Assembly: GCA_045532455.1 (NCBI GenBank)
Contig: JAZSFX010000036.1
Span: forward strand, 1 to 30,674
Source of the DNA: Ornithomonoglobus_A sp045532455
GTDB lineage: Bacteria; Bacillota; Clostridia; UBA1381
Reading direction: 5' to 3'
Length of the DNA: 30,674 bases
Shown here: piece by piece, positions 14,314 to 22,956 of the stretch
How the letters are laid out: each line of letters starts with the position of its first letter
Numbering within the stretch: position 1 is the stretch's first letter
The notes under the pieces: model-generated
Database searches by the model: none
What the model was told of the DNA's origin: nothing
The model's input: the letters and a program-made list of their open reading frames with translations, nothing else
Program-made: the position numbers and the translations under genes

Positions 14314-14733
14314 ATGCCTACATTTAACCAACTGGTTAGAACAGGAAGAAAGACTACAAAGAAAAAGTCAACAGCACCTGCTCTTCAAAAGAGTCTTAAC
14401 TCTTTAAAGAAGAAGACAACAGACAAGAGCTCTCCACAAAAGAGAGGCGTTTGTACAGCTGTTAGAACTGCAACTCCTAAGAAGCCTAACTCAGCTCTTA
14501 GAAAAATCGCCAGAGTAAGATTAACAAATGGTATTGAAGTTACAGCTTATATCCCAGGTATAGGCCACAACCTTCAGGAACATAGCGTTGTTCTTATAAG
14601 AGGCGGCAGAGTTCGTGATCTTCCGGGTACAAGATACCATATCATAAGAGGTACACTTGATTCACAAGGTGTTAACAACCGTTTACAATCAAGATCCAAG
14701 TATGGTGCTAAAAAGCCTAAGGAGAAGAAGTAA
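14314..14733 (+). CDS. rpsL: 30S ribosomal protein S12
   Basis: A 139-residue S12 with the expected N-terminus MPTFNQLVRTGRKTTKKKS and the decoding-site blocks TPKKPNSALRKIARVRLTNG and PGIGHNLQEHSVVLIRGGRV. The lysines of TPKKPNS and of the GGRV(R)DLPG region are where streptomycin resistance usually arises; the first is the sensitive-type Lys. GAAAGGAG lies 8 bp before the ATG. First of the rpsL-rpsG-fusA genes. Confidence 0.98.
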   Translation: MPTFNQLVRTGRKTTKKKSTAPALQKSLNSLKKKTTDKSSPQKRGVCTAVRTATPKKPNSALRKIARVRLTNGIEVTAYIPGIGHNLQEHSVVLIRGGRVRDLPGTRYHIIRGTLDSQGVNNRLQSRSKYGAKKPKEKK

Positions 14734-14890
14734 TTGCTGCTTAAATGTTTAGCGGCAAGTATCACAAGTGCATATCGGGTTATTTAATATAAATAGCTAA
14801 TATATTTGATACTGCGCTGACGGAATTTTGAAATAATAAGTTCAGAGTACCTGTGATATTCATTTAATTTGCGGATGGTGAATAGTCCGC
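14734..14890 (+). promoter_or_regulatory. Structured rpsL-rpsG intergenic region
   Basis: The 182-bp gap before rpsG is long for this operon. It holds an 8-bp hairpin directly after the rpsL stop (14734-14741 with 14751-14758), a long-range pair AGTATCA (14758-14764) with TGATACT (14807-14813), and a hairpin GCGGA/TCCGC (14871-14875 with 14886-14890) about 10 nt before the ribosome binding site. In E. coli, S7 binds the S12-S7 gap to repress translation. A comparable role here is an inference. Confidence 0.4.
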
Positions 14891-14915
14891 ACAAAATATG
14901 AAGGAGGGAAGTAAA

Positions 14916-15386
14916 GTGCCAAGAAAAGGTTATATAGCAAAAAGAGAAGTATTGCCTGATCCAATATACAACAGCATAGTTGTAACAAAGCTTATAAACA
15001 ACATTATGCTTGATGGTAAAAAAGGCGTTGCTCAAAAAATAGTTTACGATGCATTCGAAATTGTTGCTGAAAAGACAGGTAAAGATGCATTGGAAGCTTT
15101 CCAGGAAGCACTTGACAACATCATGCCTGTGCTTGAAGTTAAGGCAAGACGTGGCGGCGGTGCTACTTATCAAGTTCCTATGGAAGTACGTCCCGAAAGA
15201 CGTCAGACTCTTGGTTTAAGATGGCTAACACGCTATTCAAGAGAACGTAACGAAAAGACAATGAAGGAAAGACTTGCAAACGAACTTGTTGATGCTATCA
15301 ACGGTACAGGCGGTTCAGTTAAGAAGCGCGAAGATACACATAAAATGGCCGAAGCAAACAAAGCTTTTGCTCATTATCGTTGGTAA
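14916..15386 (+). CDS. rpsG: 30S ribosomal protein S7
   Basis: A 156-residue S7 (PRKGYIAKREVLPDPIYNS, MLDGKKGVAQKIVYDAF, RRGGGATYQVPMEVRPERRQ, and the C-terminal KMAEANKAFAHYRW). It nucleates assembly of the 30S head. The start is GTG at 14916 after AAGGAGGGAAGTAAA. An in-frame ATG at 14898 overlaps the Shine-Dalgarno sequence and is not used. fusA follows 66 bp later. Confidence 0.97.
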   Translation: MPRKGYIAKREVLPDPIYNSIVVTKLINNIMLDGKKGVAQKIVYDAFEIVAEKTGKDALEAFQEALDNIMPVLEVKARRGGGATYQVPMEVRPERRQTLGLRWLTRYSRERNEKTMKERLANELVDAINGTGGSVKKREDTHKMAEANKAFAHYRW

Positions 15387-15452
15387 GATATATTACAAAG
15401 TAAATAACTTAAAAATTTATAAAATACCTTTATTCGAAAGGAGGAAATTGCT

Positions 15453-17531
15453 ATGGGTAGAGAATTTACACTCGAAAATACAAGAAATATCGGTATCATG
15501 GCTCACATCGATGCTGGTAAAACAACTACTACAGAAAGAATTCTTTTCTATACCGGTCGTATTCACAAGATGGGTGAAACTCACGAAGGTGCAGGTACAA
15601 TGGACTGGATGGCTCAGGAGCAGGAGCGTGGTATCACAATCACATCGGCTGCTACAACATGTCAATGGAACGGCAAGAGAATCAATATCATTGATACTCC
15701 CGGACACGTTGACTTTACAGTTGAAGTTCAGCGTTCGCTAAGAGTTCTTGACGGTTCTGTTACAGTTATGTGTGCTAAGGGCGGTGTTGAGCCTCAGTCA
15801 GAAACAGTTTGGAGACAAGCTAACGACTACGGTGTACCGCGTATGATTTATGTAAACAAGATGGACATTATGGGTGCAGACTTCTTTAAGGTTGTAGGCA
15901 TGGTTCACGAAAGACTACAAGCTAACGGTGTTCCGATTCAGTTGCCAATAGGTGCTGAGGATAGCTTTGTAGGTATAATTGACCTTATTAACATGGAAGC
16001 TGAAATCTATGATGACGAAATGGGACAACAGTTCCACAAGGAAGCAATTCCGGCAGATATGCAGGATTTGGCTGCTGAATACAGACAAAATCTTCTTGAA
16101 AAGGTTTGTGAAACAGACGAAGAACTTTTAGAAAAGTTCCTTATGGAAGAAGAAATCACAATTGATGAGCTAAAGACTGCTCTAAGAAAGGCTACAATCA
16201 ACAACGAAATAGTTCCAATGCTTTGCGGAACATCTTACAGAAACAAGGGTGTTCAAATGCTTCTTGATGCTATTGTTGATTATATGCCTGCTCCAACAGA
16301 CGTTCCTAACATTAAGGGTGTTGACCCACAAACAGGCGAAGAAGACGAAAGACCATCAACAGACGATGCTCCGTTTGCAGCTCTTGCATTCAAGATTGCA
16401 ACAGACCCATACGTTGGTAAGATTTGTTTCTTCAGAGTTTACTCGGGTACTATCGATGCCGGCACATATGTTCTTAACGCTTGTAAGGGACATAAAGAAA
16501 GAATGGGACGTATATTGCAGATGCACGCTAACCACAGAGAAGACATCGCAACATGTTACTCAGGTGATATAGCTGCTGCAGTTGGTCTTAAGAATACAAC
16601 AACAGGTGAAACCCTATGTGATGAAAAACATCCAATCATTCTTGAATCAATGGATTTCCCTGAACCCGTTATCAGAGTCGCAATCGAGCCAAAGACAAAG
16701 GCTGGTCAGGAAAAGATGGGTATTGCTCTTGCAAAACTTGCAGAAGAAGACCCAACATTCAAGACATACACAGACGAAGAAACAGGTCAGACAATCATCG
16801 CAGGTATGGGTGAGCTTCACCTCGAAATCATCGTTGACAGATTGTTGCGTGAATTCAAGGTAGAAGCAAACGTTGGTGAACCACAAGTTTCTTACAGAGA
16901 AGCAATCAGAAAAGAAGTTAACATCGAACACAAGTATGCACGTCAGTCAGGTGGAAAAGGTGAGTACGGTCACGTATTGCTTAAGCTTGAGCCGATGGAA
17001 GAGGGTAAAGGCTACGAATTCGTTAACGCAGTTGTCGGCGGTGCTATTCCTAAGGAATACATCCCTGCAGTTGATGCAGGTATCCAGGGTGCTATGCAGT
17101 CAGGTGTACTTGCAGGCTACAACGTAGTTGACGTAAAGGCTACTTTGTACGACGGTTCATACCACGAAGTTGACTCATCTGAAATGGCATTTAAGATTGC
17201 TGCTTCTATGGCATTCAAAGAAGGTATGAAGAAGGCAGATCCTGTTATTAAGGAGCCTATCATGCTTGTAAACGTAATAATGCCTGATGAATATATGGGC
17301 GACGTTATGGGCGACTTGAACTCAAGACGTGGACTTATCCAGAAGATGGAAGCAAGAACAGGCGCACAACAAATCACTGCACTTGTTCCGCTATCAGAAA
17401 TGTTCGGATATGCTACAGAACTTCGTTCAAGAACACAAGGTCGTGGTCAATATTCAATGGAGCCATCACACTACAGTGAAGTTCCTAAGTCAATCCAGGA
17501 TAAGATTATAAACGACAGAACAAAGGATTGA
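15453..17531 (+). CDS. fusA: Elongation factor G
   Basis: A 692-residue translocation GTPase with AHIDAGKTT (17-25, P-loop), RGITITSAATT (switch I), DTPGHVDF (G3) and NKMD (G4), followed by the domain II-V blocks (GMGELHLEIIVDRL, RQSGGKGEYGHV). It is full length with no defect. AAAGGAGG lies 8 bp before the ATG. It is transcribed with rpsL and rpsG, and a long hairpin separates it from tuf. Confidence 0.99.
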   Translation: MGREFTLENTRNIGIMAHIDAGKTTTTERILFYTGRIHKMGETHEGAGTMDWMAQEQERGITITSAATTCQWNGKRINIIDTPGHVDFTVEVQRSLRVLDGSVTVMCAKGGVEPQSETVWRQANDYGVPRMIYVNKMDIMGADFFKVVGMVHERLQANGVPIQLPIGAEDSFVGIIDLINMEAEIYDDEMGQQFHKEAIPADMQDLAAEYRQNLLEKVCETDEELLEKFLMEEEITIDELKTALRKATINNEIVPMLCGTSYRNKGVQMLLDAIVDYMPAPTDVPNIKGVDPQTGEEDERPSTDDAPFAALAFKIATDPYVGKICFFRVYSGTIDAGTYVLNACKGHKERMGRILQMHANHREDIATCYSGDIAAAVGLKNTTTGETLCDEKHPIILESMDFPEPVIRVAIEPKTKAGQEKMGIALAKLAEEDPTFKTYTDEETGQTIIAGMGELHLEIIVDRLLREFKVEANVGEPQVSYREAIRKEVNIEHKYARQSGGKGEYGHVLLKLEPMEEGKGYEFVNAVVGGAIPKEYIPAVDAGIQGAMQSGVLAGYNVVDVKATLYDGSYHEVDSSEMAFKIAASMAFKEGMKKADPVIKEPIMLVNVIMPDEYMGDVMGDLNSRRGLIQKMEARTGAQQITALVPLSEMFGYATELRSRTQGRGQYSMEPSHYSEVPKSIQDKIINDRTKD

Positions 17532-17552
17532 TTATAAATTATCTGTAAAAAA

Positions 17553-17586
17553 GCAAAACGGAGAGCAAAAATAATCTCCGTTTTGC
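17553..17586 (-). terminator. 12-bp hairpin between fusA and tuf, U-run on the minus strand
   Basis: GCAAAACGGAGA (17553-17564) and TCTCCGTTTTGC (17575-17586) form a perfect stem. On the plus strand it is followed by GAAAAAAATAAAAAA, not a U-run. On the minus strand it is followed by TTTTTT, as in a standard terminator. For fusA it may act as a 3'-end stabilising hairpin. Confidence 0.65.
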
Positions 17587-17625
17587 GAAAAAAATAAAAA
17601 ATTTAAAGAAAATTTCATAAAACAC

Positions 17626-17654
17626 TTGATTTTTTCTGAAAAAAATTGTACAAT
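17626..17654 (+). promoter_or_regulatory. tuf promoter
   Basis: TTGATT (17626-17631), 17-bp spacer, TACAAT (17649-17654), 46 bp before the tuf ATG. Confidence 0.75.
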
Positions 17655-17700
17655 ATTAATTACTATTGTAAATGTTTTAAATTAAAGGAGGAAAATTACA

Positions 17701-18903
17701 ATGGCAAAAGCTAAATTCGAAAGAAATAAGCCGCATGTTAACATTGGTACAATCGGCCACGTTGACCACGGTAAAACAACACTTACAGCTGCTATCACAA
17801 AGGTACTTTCATTGAAAGGACAAGCAGAGTTCTCAGCTTACGATAACATCGATAAGGCTCCTGAGGAAAGAGAAAGAGGTATCACAATTTCAACAGCTCA
17901 CGTTGAGTACGAAACAGACGCACGTCACTATGCTCACGTTGACTGTCCTGGACACGCTGACTACGTTAAGAACATGATCACAGGTGGTGCTCAAATGGAC
18001 GGTGCTATCCTTGTTGTATCAGCTGCTGACGGTCCAATGCCTCAAACAAGAGAGCACATCCTTCTTTCAAGACAGGTTGGCGTTCCTTACATCGTAGTAT
18101 TCATGAACAAGGCTGACCAGGTTGATGACCCTGAGCTTCTTGAACTAGTTGAAATGGAAATCAGAGAACTTCTTTCAGAGTATGAATTCCCTGGAGATGA
18201 TACACCAATCGTTTCAGGTTCAGGTCTACAAGTTCTTGAATCAACATCAACAGACGTTAACGCTCCTGAGTACAAGTGCATACTTGACCTTATGGCAGAA
18301 GTTGACGCATACATCCCAACACCAGAAAGAAAGGCTGACCTTCCTTTCCTAATGCCTATCGAGGACATCTTCTCAATCACAGGCCGTGGTACAGTTGCTA
18401 CAGGTAGAGTTGAAAGAGGTCAACTAAAGGTTAACGATACAGTTGAAATCGTTGGTCTTACAGACGAAAAGAGACAAGTTGTTGTTACAGGTATCGAAAT
18501 GTTCAGAAAGCTTCTTGACTATGCAGAAGCTGGTGATAACATCGGTGCACTTCTAAGAGGTGTTCAAAGAACAGAAATCCAAAGAGGACAAGTTCTTTCA
18601 GCTCCTGGTACAATTCACCCACACACAAAGTTCGTTGGTGAAGTTTACGTACTAACAAAGGAAGAAGGCGGACGTCATACTCCATTCTTCAACAACTACA
18701 GACCTCAGTTCTATTTCAGAACAACAGACGTTACAGGTGTTATTTCACTACCTGAGGGTGTTGAAATGTGTATGCCTGGCGATAACGTTAAGATGAACGT
18801 TGAACTTATTACTCCTATCGCTATCGAAAAGGGTCTAAGATTCGCTATCCGTGAGGGTGGTAGAACAGTTGGTTCAGGCGTTGTTACTGACATTGCTGAA
18901 TAA
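17701..18903 (+). CDS. tuf: Elongation factor Tu
   Basis: A 400-residue EF-Tu delivering aminoacyl-tRNA to the ribosome. GTPase motifs are GHVDHGKTT (19-27), DCPGHADY (81-88) and NKAD (136-139); the T-rich beta-barrel domains II and III follow (GRGTVATGRVERGQ, and the C-terminal FAIREGGRTVGSGVVT). AAAGGAGG lies 8 bp before the ATG. It has its own promoter and a strong terminator, so it is a separate unit from fusA even though it lies just downstream. Confidence 0.99.
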   Translation: MAKAKFERNKPHVNIGTIGHVDHGKTTLTAAITKVLSLKGQAEFSAYDNIDKAPEERERGITISTAHVEYETDARHYAHVDCPGHADYVKNMITGGAQMDGAILVVSAADGPMPQTREHILLSRQVGVPYIVVFMNKADQVDDPELLELVEMEIRELLSEYEFPGDDTPIVSGSGLQVLESTSTDVNAPEYKCILDLMAEVDAYIPTPERKADLPFLMPIEDIFSITGRGTVATGRVERGQLKVNDTVEIVGLTDEKRQVVVTGIEMFRKLLDYAEAGDNIGALLRGVQRTEIQRGQVLSAPGTIHPHTKFVGEVYVLTKEEGGRHTPFFNNYRPQFYFRTTDVTGVISLPEGVEMCMPGDNVKMNVELITPIAIEKGLRFAIREGGRTVGSGVVTDIAE

Positions 18904-18920
18904 TTAGTTTTAACACTTAT

Positions 18921-18955
18921 AAAAACCATTCCGATTCTTCGGAATGGTTTTTTTG
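18921..18955 (+). terminator. tuf terminator
   Basis: AAAACCATTCCGA, loop TTCT, TCGGAATGGTTTT, then further T residues. A canonical intrinsic terminator. Confidence 0.95.
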
Positions 18956-18984
18956 TGTAACAAAAACCATAAAAATACAATCTC

Positions 18985-19070
18985 GCAGGGGAGGGGCTTT
19001 TGGCGACGCTCTCAAAACTGTTGGTTTTGTCGCTACAAATTGCAATGCAATTTGTTTGTGCTCCTCCCGC
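18985..19070. repeat. Compound palindromic element
   Basis: An outer stem of GCAGGGGAGGGGC (18985-18997) with GCTCCTCCCGC (19060-19070) encloses two inner hairpins. One is GCGAC/GTCGC (19003-19007 and 19029-19033) holding CAAAAC/GTTTTG. The other is ACAAATTGC-AAT-GCAATTTGT (19035-19055). The result is a folded three-way shape with no coding potential. It looks like a small non-autonomous or REP-like element, in the 482-bp gap between tuf and the binding-protein gene. Confidence 0.6.
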
Positions 19071-19075
19071 AAAAA

Positions 19076-19109
19076 CGGGCGACCACACAGGGTCGCCCCT
19101 TGCTTTTTT
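19076..19109. terminator. Hairpin repeat with terminator features (repeat copy 2)
   Basis: GGGCGACC (19077-19084), loop ACACAG, GGTCGCCC (19091-19098), then CTTGCTTTTTTT. It can terminate plus-strand transcription. Read on the minus strand it has the AGGGG...CCCG frame of the repeats at 9908 and 27601, and is followed there by GTTTTTG. Confidence 0.65.
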
Positions 19110-19235
19110 TATAAAAATCGCATAAATAGGGCACTTTGACCATTATTCAAAAATTTATGCTTAAAATCCAAAAAATGACTTGTAATTTTATTGATAGATT
19201 TTACAAAAAAATACAGTTTTTTTGTAAAAAATGTA

Positions 19236-19264
19236 TTGACAACCAAGTATTTTTTGTGTATAAT
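19236..19264 (+). promoter_or_regulatory. Promoter of the LplABC-type importer operon
   Basis: TTGACA (19236-19241), 17-bp spacer, TATAAT (19259-19264). It predicts a 5' leader of about 115 nt before the ATG at 19386. I saw no convincing riboswitch or cre site in that leader. Confidence 0.85.
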
Positions 19265-19385
19265 AACAATATGATGTTTATATTTGGCAAGTTCCTTGTT
19301 AAAAATAGGTGAATTTGTTCAAATTGACGAAAAAATATAAAAAAGACATATTGTAATCAAGTGTCAAAAGAAGGAGAGAAGAAAA

Positions 19386-20870
19386 ATGAAACTAAAAAAA
19401 TTTGTTTCAATTATTGCAGCACTTGCAATAACATCAACAGTAGCAGTAGGCCTTAGCGGTTGCGGAGGCGGAGATGAAGCAGGCAATGGAGAAAATGTCC
19501 AACTAACATGGATACAACTTGGTGATAAGCCTGCAGACCACGATTTAGTTATGGCAGAGGCTAACAAAATTATTCAAGCAGAAATCGGTGCAACACTTGA
19601 TTTACAATACATAGACTCAGCATCTTTTGCACAGAAGATGAAGCTTAAGATGGCATCAGGTGAACCATATGATATATGCTTCACAGGCTATGCAAATAAC
19701 TACTTAAATGCGGTTGAAATGGGTGGCTTGTACGACATAACAGAGCTTGTTGAAGAAGTTGGTATGAACGAAGCAGTTGCAGACTACTACTTAGAAGCTG
19801 CAAGAGTAGACGGAAAGATTTATGCTATTCCAAATGTTCAGGTAATGTCGCATCCTTCAACCATTGTAATTGAAACAGCATTGGCGGAAGAAATCGGTGT
19901 AGATGTTGATGCTCTATCACAGGCGAGAATTGAAATGGACTCATTTGAGGACTTCAAAGCTTGGATGGACGGAATGGACAAAGTTCATGCAAAGATCAAA
20001 GCTGCAAGACCTGACAAATATACTATGCTTCCACTTACATACGAATCTGGACTTTGGGAGCCGGTTCTAAACAACGTTGTGTTTAAGAGATATGACGGTT
20101 CTAACAAGCTTGTTCTTAACTACGAAACAGAAGAATATCAGTATGCAAACAAAAAAGTACGTGAGTGGTATAATGCAGGCTATATAAGAAAAGACGTAGC
20201 AAGCTTAACAAACGAAGGTGTTACAGCTGAAAGCAAGAGAACATATTGCCTGAATCAATCAAGCTGGAAGCCAGGTCAGGAAATAAGTGATATGAAGACA
20301 TACGAAAAGCCTCAATCACACATCTTCATGCATGCGCCATATATGGCAAGAGAGAATCCGTTGGCAACAATGATAGGTGTTGGCGCAAACACAAAGAATC
20401 CTAAAAAGGCAGTTGAATTTATAAAGCTTATCAACTCAAATGAAGAATTATTTAACCTTATCTGCTTTGGTATAGAAGGAACACACTATACAAAGAACGA
20501 AGACGGTACAGTTAAGGAAATTGAAGGTTCAGGCTATGCAGGTGTAGGCACAGGTGCATGGAAATACGGTAACCAATTCAATGCATATGTAATAGAAGGT
20601 CAACCGGCAGACGTTTGGGAACAAACAGAAAAGATGAACGATGAATCTATAAAATCACCATTGTTAGGCTTTGTACTTGATACATCTATGATAGCAACAG
20701 AGGTTGGTAATATGTCTAATGTTGACTCTGAATACAGAGCAAAGAGAATGGGAACAGCGGACCCTGAAGAATGGTATGACGAATACTGTGCTGCAATGGA
20801 TAAAGCTGGTGCACACAAAGTATTGGACGAAATCCAAAGACAATACGATGAGTTCTTAGCATCAAAATAA
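19386..20870 (+). CDS. Sugar ABC transporter substrate-binding lipoprotein (LplA/YtcQ-like)
   Basis: A 494-residue exported lipoprotein. A signal peptide ends in the lipobox LSGC with the lipidated cysteine at 26, followed by a GGGDEAGNGEN linker. The rest is a cluster-B type binding protein: MASGEPYDICFTGYANNY, GGLYDITELV, and a DUF3502-like C-terminus (KSPLLGFVLDTS...EWYDEYCAAMDKAGAHKVLDEIQRQYDEF) typical of LplA/YtcQ. These bind oligosaccharides, often uronate- or rhamnose-containing, but the sugar cannot be read from sequence. It is the first gene of a three-gene CUT1 importer, with a strong promoter and a partial-terminator hairpin after it. Confidence 0.92.
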   Translation: MKLKKFVSIIAALAITSTVAVGLSGCGGGDEAGNGENVQLTWIQLGDKPADHDLVMAEANKIIQAEIGATLDLQYIDSASFAQKMKLKMASGEPYDICFTGYANNYLNAVEMGGLYDITELVEEVGMNEAVADYYLEAARVDGKIYAIPNVQVMSHPSTIVIETALAEEIGVDVDALSQARIEMDSFEDFKAWMDGMDKVHAKIKAARPDKYTMLPLTYESGLWEPVLNNVVFKRYDGSNKLVLNYETEEYQYANKKVREWYNAGYIRKDVASLTNEGVTAESKRTYCLNQSSWKPGQEISDMKTYEKPQSHIFMHAPYMARENPLATMIGVGANTKNPKKAVEFIKLINSNEELFNLICFGIEGTHYTKNEDGTVKEIEGSGYAGVGTGAWKYGNQFNAYVIEGQPADVWEQTEKMNDESIKSPLLGFVLDTSMIATEVGNMSNVDSEYRAKRMGTADPEEWYDEYCAAMDKAGAHKVLDEIQRQYDEFLASK

Positions 20871-20889
20871 TATGATATTATAAAAATCT

Positions 20890-20920
20890 AAACACAGGGG
20901 TTTTTATAACCCTTGTGTTT
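20890..20920 (+). promoter_or_regulatory. Intercistronic hairpin after the binding-protein gene
   Basis: A 13-bp stem, AAACACAGGGGTT (20890-20902) with AACCCTTGTGTTT (20908-20920), loop TTTAT, followed by GGTTTTGAG. The weak U-run suggests partial termination or 3'-end protection, which would keep binding protein in excess over the permeases, as in other ABC importer operons. Confidence 0.7.
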
Positions 20921-20940
20921 GGTTTTGAGAGAGGGGAGAA

Positions 20941-21918
20941 ATGGCTTTTATGCAGAGCAAAACAAAAGCTGCCGCTAAAAAGACAGCAGTAAACACAAAT
21001 AAAAGAAAGCTTACAAAGAGCGACTGGCAATTATATTCTCTTTGTCTGATACCCGTTCTTCTCGAATTGCTATTTAGATATGTACCAATGTTTGGTATTA
21101 TTATAGCATTCAAGAACTACAAATATAACCTTGGTATATTCGGAAGCCCGTGGGTGGGTCTGGATAACTTTGAATTCTTTGTAAAATCAGACGTGTTCTG
21201 GCAATTAGTAAGAAACACACTTGGAAACAACATCCTGTTTATTGTAGTAAGCATTATATGTGCAATTATTCTTGGTATAACATTGTTCGAAATAACCAGC
21301 CGAAAGGCAACAAAGGTATTCCAGACGATGTTGATTTCACCAACCTTTATGTCTTGGGTTATAGTTGCATATATGGTATATGCTATACTTAATCCAACAT
21401 ACGGATATCTTAACCAATTACTTGGTGTGTTTGGTATAGAGGCAATAGACTGGTACTCAAAGCCAAACGCATGGCCTGTAATTCTTACTATTACATTCGT
21501 ATGGAAAGCTGTGGGTATGGACTCAGTTTACTATTATGCAACACTTATGGGTATAGATACTTCGCTGTTTGAGGCTGCCGAAATAGATGGCGCAACAAAG
21601 ATGCAAAGAATATGGCACATAGTTCTTCCATTCCTGCTACCAATTATTGTTATATTAACAATACTTAAGGTTGGTGGTATATTCCGTGCGGACTTCGGTT
21701 TGTTCTATACAGTAACACAAGACGGTGCTAACGGTAACCTGTACGAAACAACTAACGTTATCGATACATACATATTCAGAACATTCCGTTCGGGAATCGG
21801 TAACTCATACGGTTTGTCATCTGCGGTTGGTTTGTTGCAGTCATTAGTTGGTATGGCTATGGTTCTTGGTACTAACTGGCTATCCAAGAAGATAGACCCG
21901 GATTACGGATTATTCTAA
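20941..21918 (+). CDS. lplB: ABC sugar permease, LplB family
   Basis: A 325-residue membrane protein with six predicted spans and a basic N-terminal tail (KAAAKKTAVNTNKRK). WQLYSLCLIPVLLELLFRYVPMFG is typical of LplB. The EAAEIDGATKMQRIWHIVLP loop is the EAA motif that docks the ATPase. It forms the channel with the LplC-type partner 21 bp downstream. The Shine-Dalgarno sequence (GAGAGGGGAG) is close to ATG 20941; ATG 20950 is an alternative. Confidence 0.94.
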   Translation: MAFMQSKTKAAAKKTAVNTNKRKLTKSDWQLYSLCLIPVLLELLFRYVPMFGIIIAFKNYKYNLGIFGSPWVGLDNFEFFVKSDVFWQLVRNTLGNNILFIVVSIICAIILGITLFEITSRKATKVFQTMLISPTFMSWVIVAYMVYAILNPTYGYLNQLLGVFGIEAIDWYSKPNAWPVILTITFVWKAVGMDSVYYYATLMGIDTSLFEAAEIDGATKMQRIWHIVLPFLLPIIVILTILKVGGIFRADFGLFYTVTQDGANGNLYETTNVIDTYIFRTFRSGIGNSYGLSSAVGLLQSLVGMAMVLGTNWLSKKIDPDYGLF

Positions 21919-21939
21919 TAGAGGGGAGGAAAGACAACA

Positions 21940-22818
21940 ATGAAAAAGAAGAATAAAATAGTTCAAATAGTTTTAATTGTTATAATGTCAATAGTCAGCT
22001 TGTTGGTGGTTTTCCCCTTCTGGTTATTGATTGCGGCATCACTTTCTGACCCGGATACACTTGCAAGAGTTGGTTACCAGATATGGCCTAATCCGTTTGA
22101 TTTTAGTGCGTATGAATATGTATTCAAAAACCCCGACCAGATACTGAATGCGTATGCAGTAACAGGATTTTTCTCAATTGTAGCGATGGTTTTGTCGGTA
22201 ATTTTGATGTCTATGATTGCTTATCCGCTTTCAAGAAAGAGTCTTAGAGGCAGAAATGCAATAAACTTCTTCTTGTACTTTACAACACTTTTCGGCGGTG
22301 GACTTGTTCCGTCATATTTGTTGATTTCAAAGTTCTTGCACCTTAACGATACAATATGGGTATACATTTTGCCGACACTTATATCTCCCTGGCATGTATT
22401 TATGATGAGAACATCATTTGCAGGTATTCCTGACTCAATCGTTGAAGCTGCAACTATAGACGGTGCCTCGGAATATAAGATTTATGCACAGATGATTATT
22501 CCGCTATCAAAGCCGGTTATTGCAACCGTTGCCTTGATGACGTTCTTAGGTAAGTGGAACGACTGGAATACAGCTCTTATCTACATAACAAATCCAAAGC
22601 TTTATAGCTTGCAGTACTTACTGCAAAAGATAATGGAAGACCTTAACACACTAAAGCAGAATATGCAGATGGGTATTTCGCTTGACGGTGTCGAAGTGCC
22701 GGGCGAAACAATTCGTATGGCTATGGCAATGGTTGTTGCCGGTCCTGCGTTGGTTGTATTCCCATTCTTCCAAAAGTACTTTGTTAAGGGCTTGACTGTT
22801 GGTTCAGTTAAGGGTTAA
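21940..22818 (+). CDS. lplC: ABC sugar permease, LplC/YtcP family
   Basis: A 292-residue six-span permease. The EAA motif EAATIDGASEYKIYAQMIIPLSKPVIA is clear, and the C-terminus FFQKYFVKGLTVGSVKG is characteristic of carbohydrate-uptake (CUT1) permeases. It ends the operon, and a terminator follows. No ATP-binding subunit is encoded with it, so a shared MsmX/UgpC-type ATPase elsewhere in the genome is implied. Confidence 0.95.
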   Translation: MKKKNKIVQIVLIVIMSIVSLLVVFPFWLLIAASLSDPDTLARVGYQIWPNPFDFSAYEYVFKNPDQILNAYAVTGFFSIVAMVLSVILMSMIAYPLSRKSLRGRNAINFFLYFTTLFGGGLVPSYLLISKFLHLNDTIWVYILPTLISPWHVFMMRTSFAGIPDSIVEAATIDGASEYKIYAQMIIPLSKPVIATVALMTFLGKWNDWNTALIYITNPKLYSLQYLLQKIMEDLNTLKQNMQMGISLDGVEVPGETIRMAMAMVVAGPALVVFPFFQKYFVKGLTVGSVKG

Positions 22819-22834
22819 TAAAAACAGCAAATTT

Positions 22835-22866
22835 AAAAGGAATGTAATTATTTACATTCCTTTTTT
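22835..22866 (+). terminator. Terminator of the importer operon
   Basis: AAAAGGAATGTAA and TTACATTCCTTTTTT form a stem with a U-run. It ends 6 bp before the convergent spoVM stop, and its A-rich left arm gives a T-run on the minus strand too, so it can serve both directions. Confidence 0.9.
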
Positions 22867-22871
22867 GTGTT

Positions 22872-22940
22872 TCATAATTTAAATATCGCCTTTGTAATTC
22901 CCCTCAAAAATTTTGGCATTTTAAAAATTTTAATCTTCAT
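22872..22940 (-). CDS. spoVM: Stage V sporulation protein M (SpoVM)
   Basis: A 22-residue peptide beginning MKIKIFKMPKFLRGI, then TKAIFKL. It aligns without gaps to Bacillus SpoVM (MKFYTIKLPKFLGGIVRAML...): K7, P9-K10-F11-L12, G14-I15 and A18 match, including the key proline at position 9. SpoVM is an amphipathic helix that senses the convex forespore membrane and anchors the SpoIVA coat base. AAAGGTGG lies 8 bp before the ATG. The peptide ends four residues earlier than the 26-residue Bacillus one. It lies 16 bp downstream of a small membrane-protein gene. It is too short for ordinary gene finding. Confidence 0.85.
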   Translation of the reverse strand: MKIKIFKMPKFLRGITKAIFKL

Positions 22941-22956
22941 ATATAAATCCACCTTT

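Noticed and set aside
18711..19088. 125-codon minus-strand frame from the tuf end into the palindromic element
   Set aside because: It crosses the tuf terminator and the compound hairpin, and mostly mirrors tuf.
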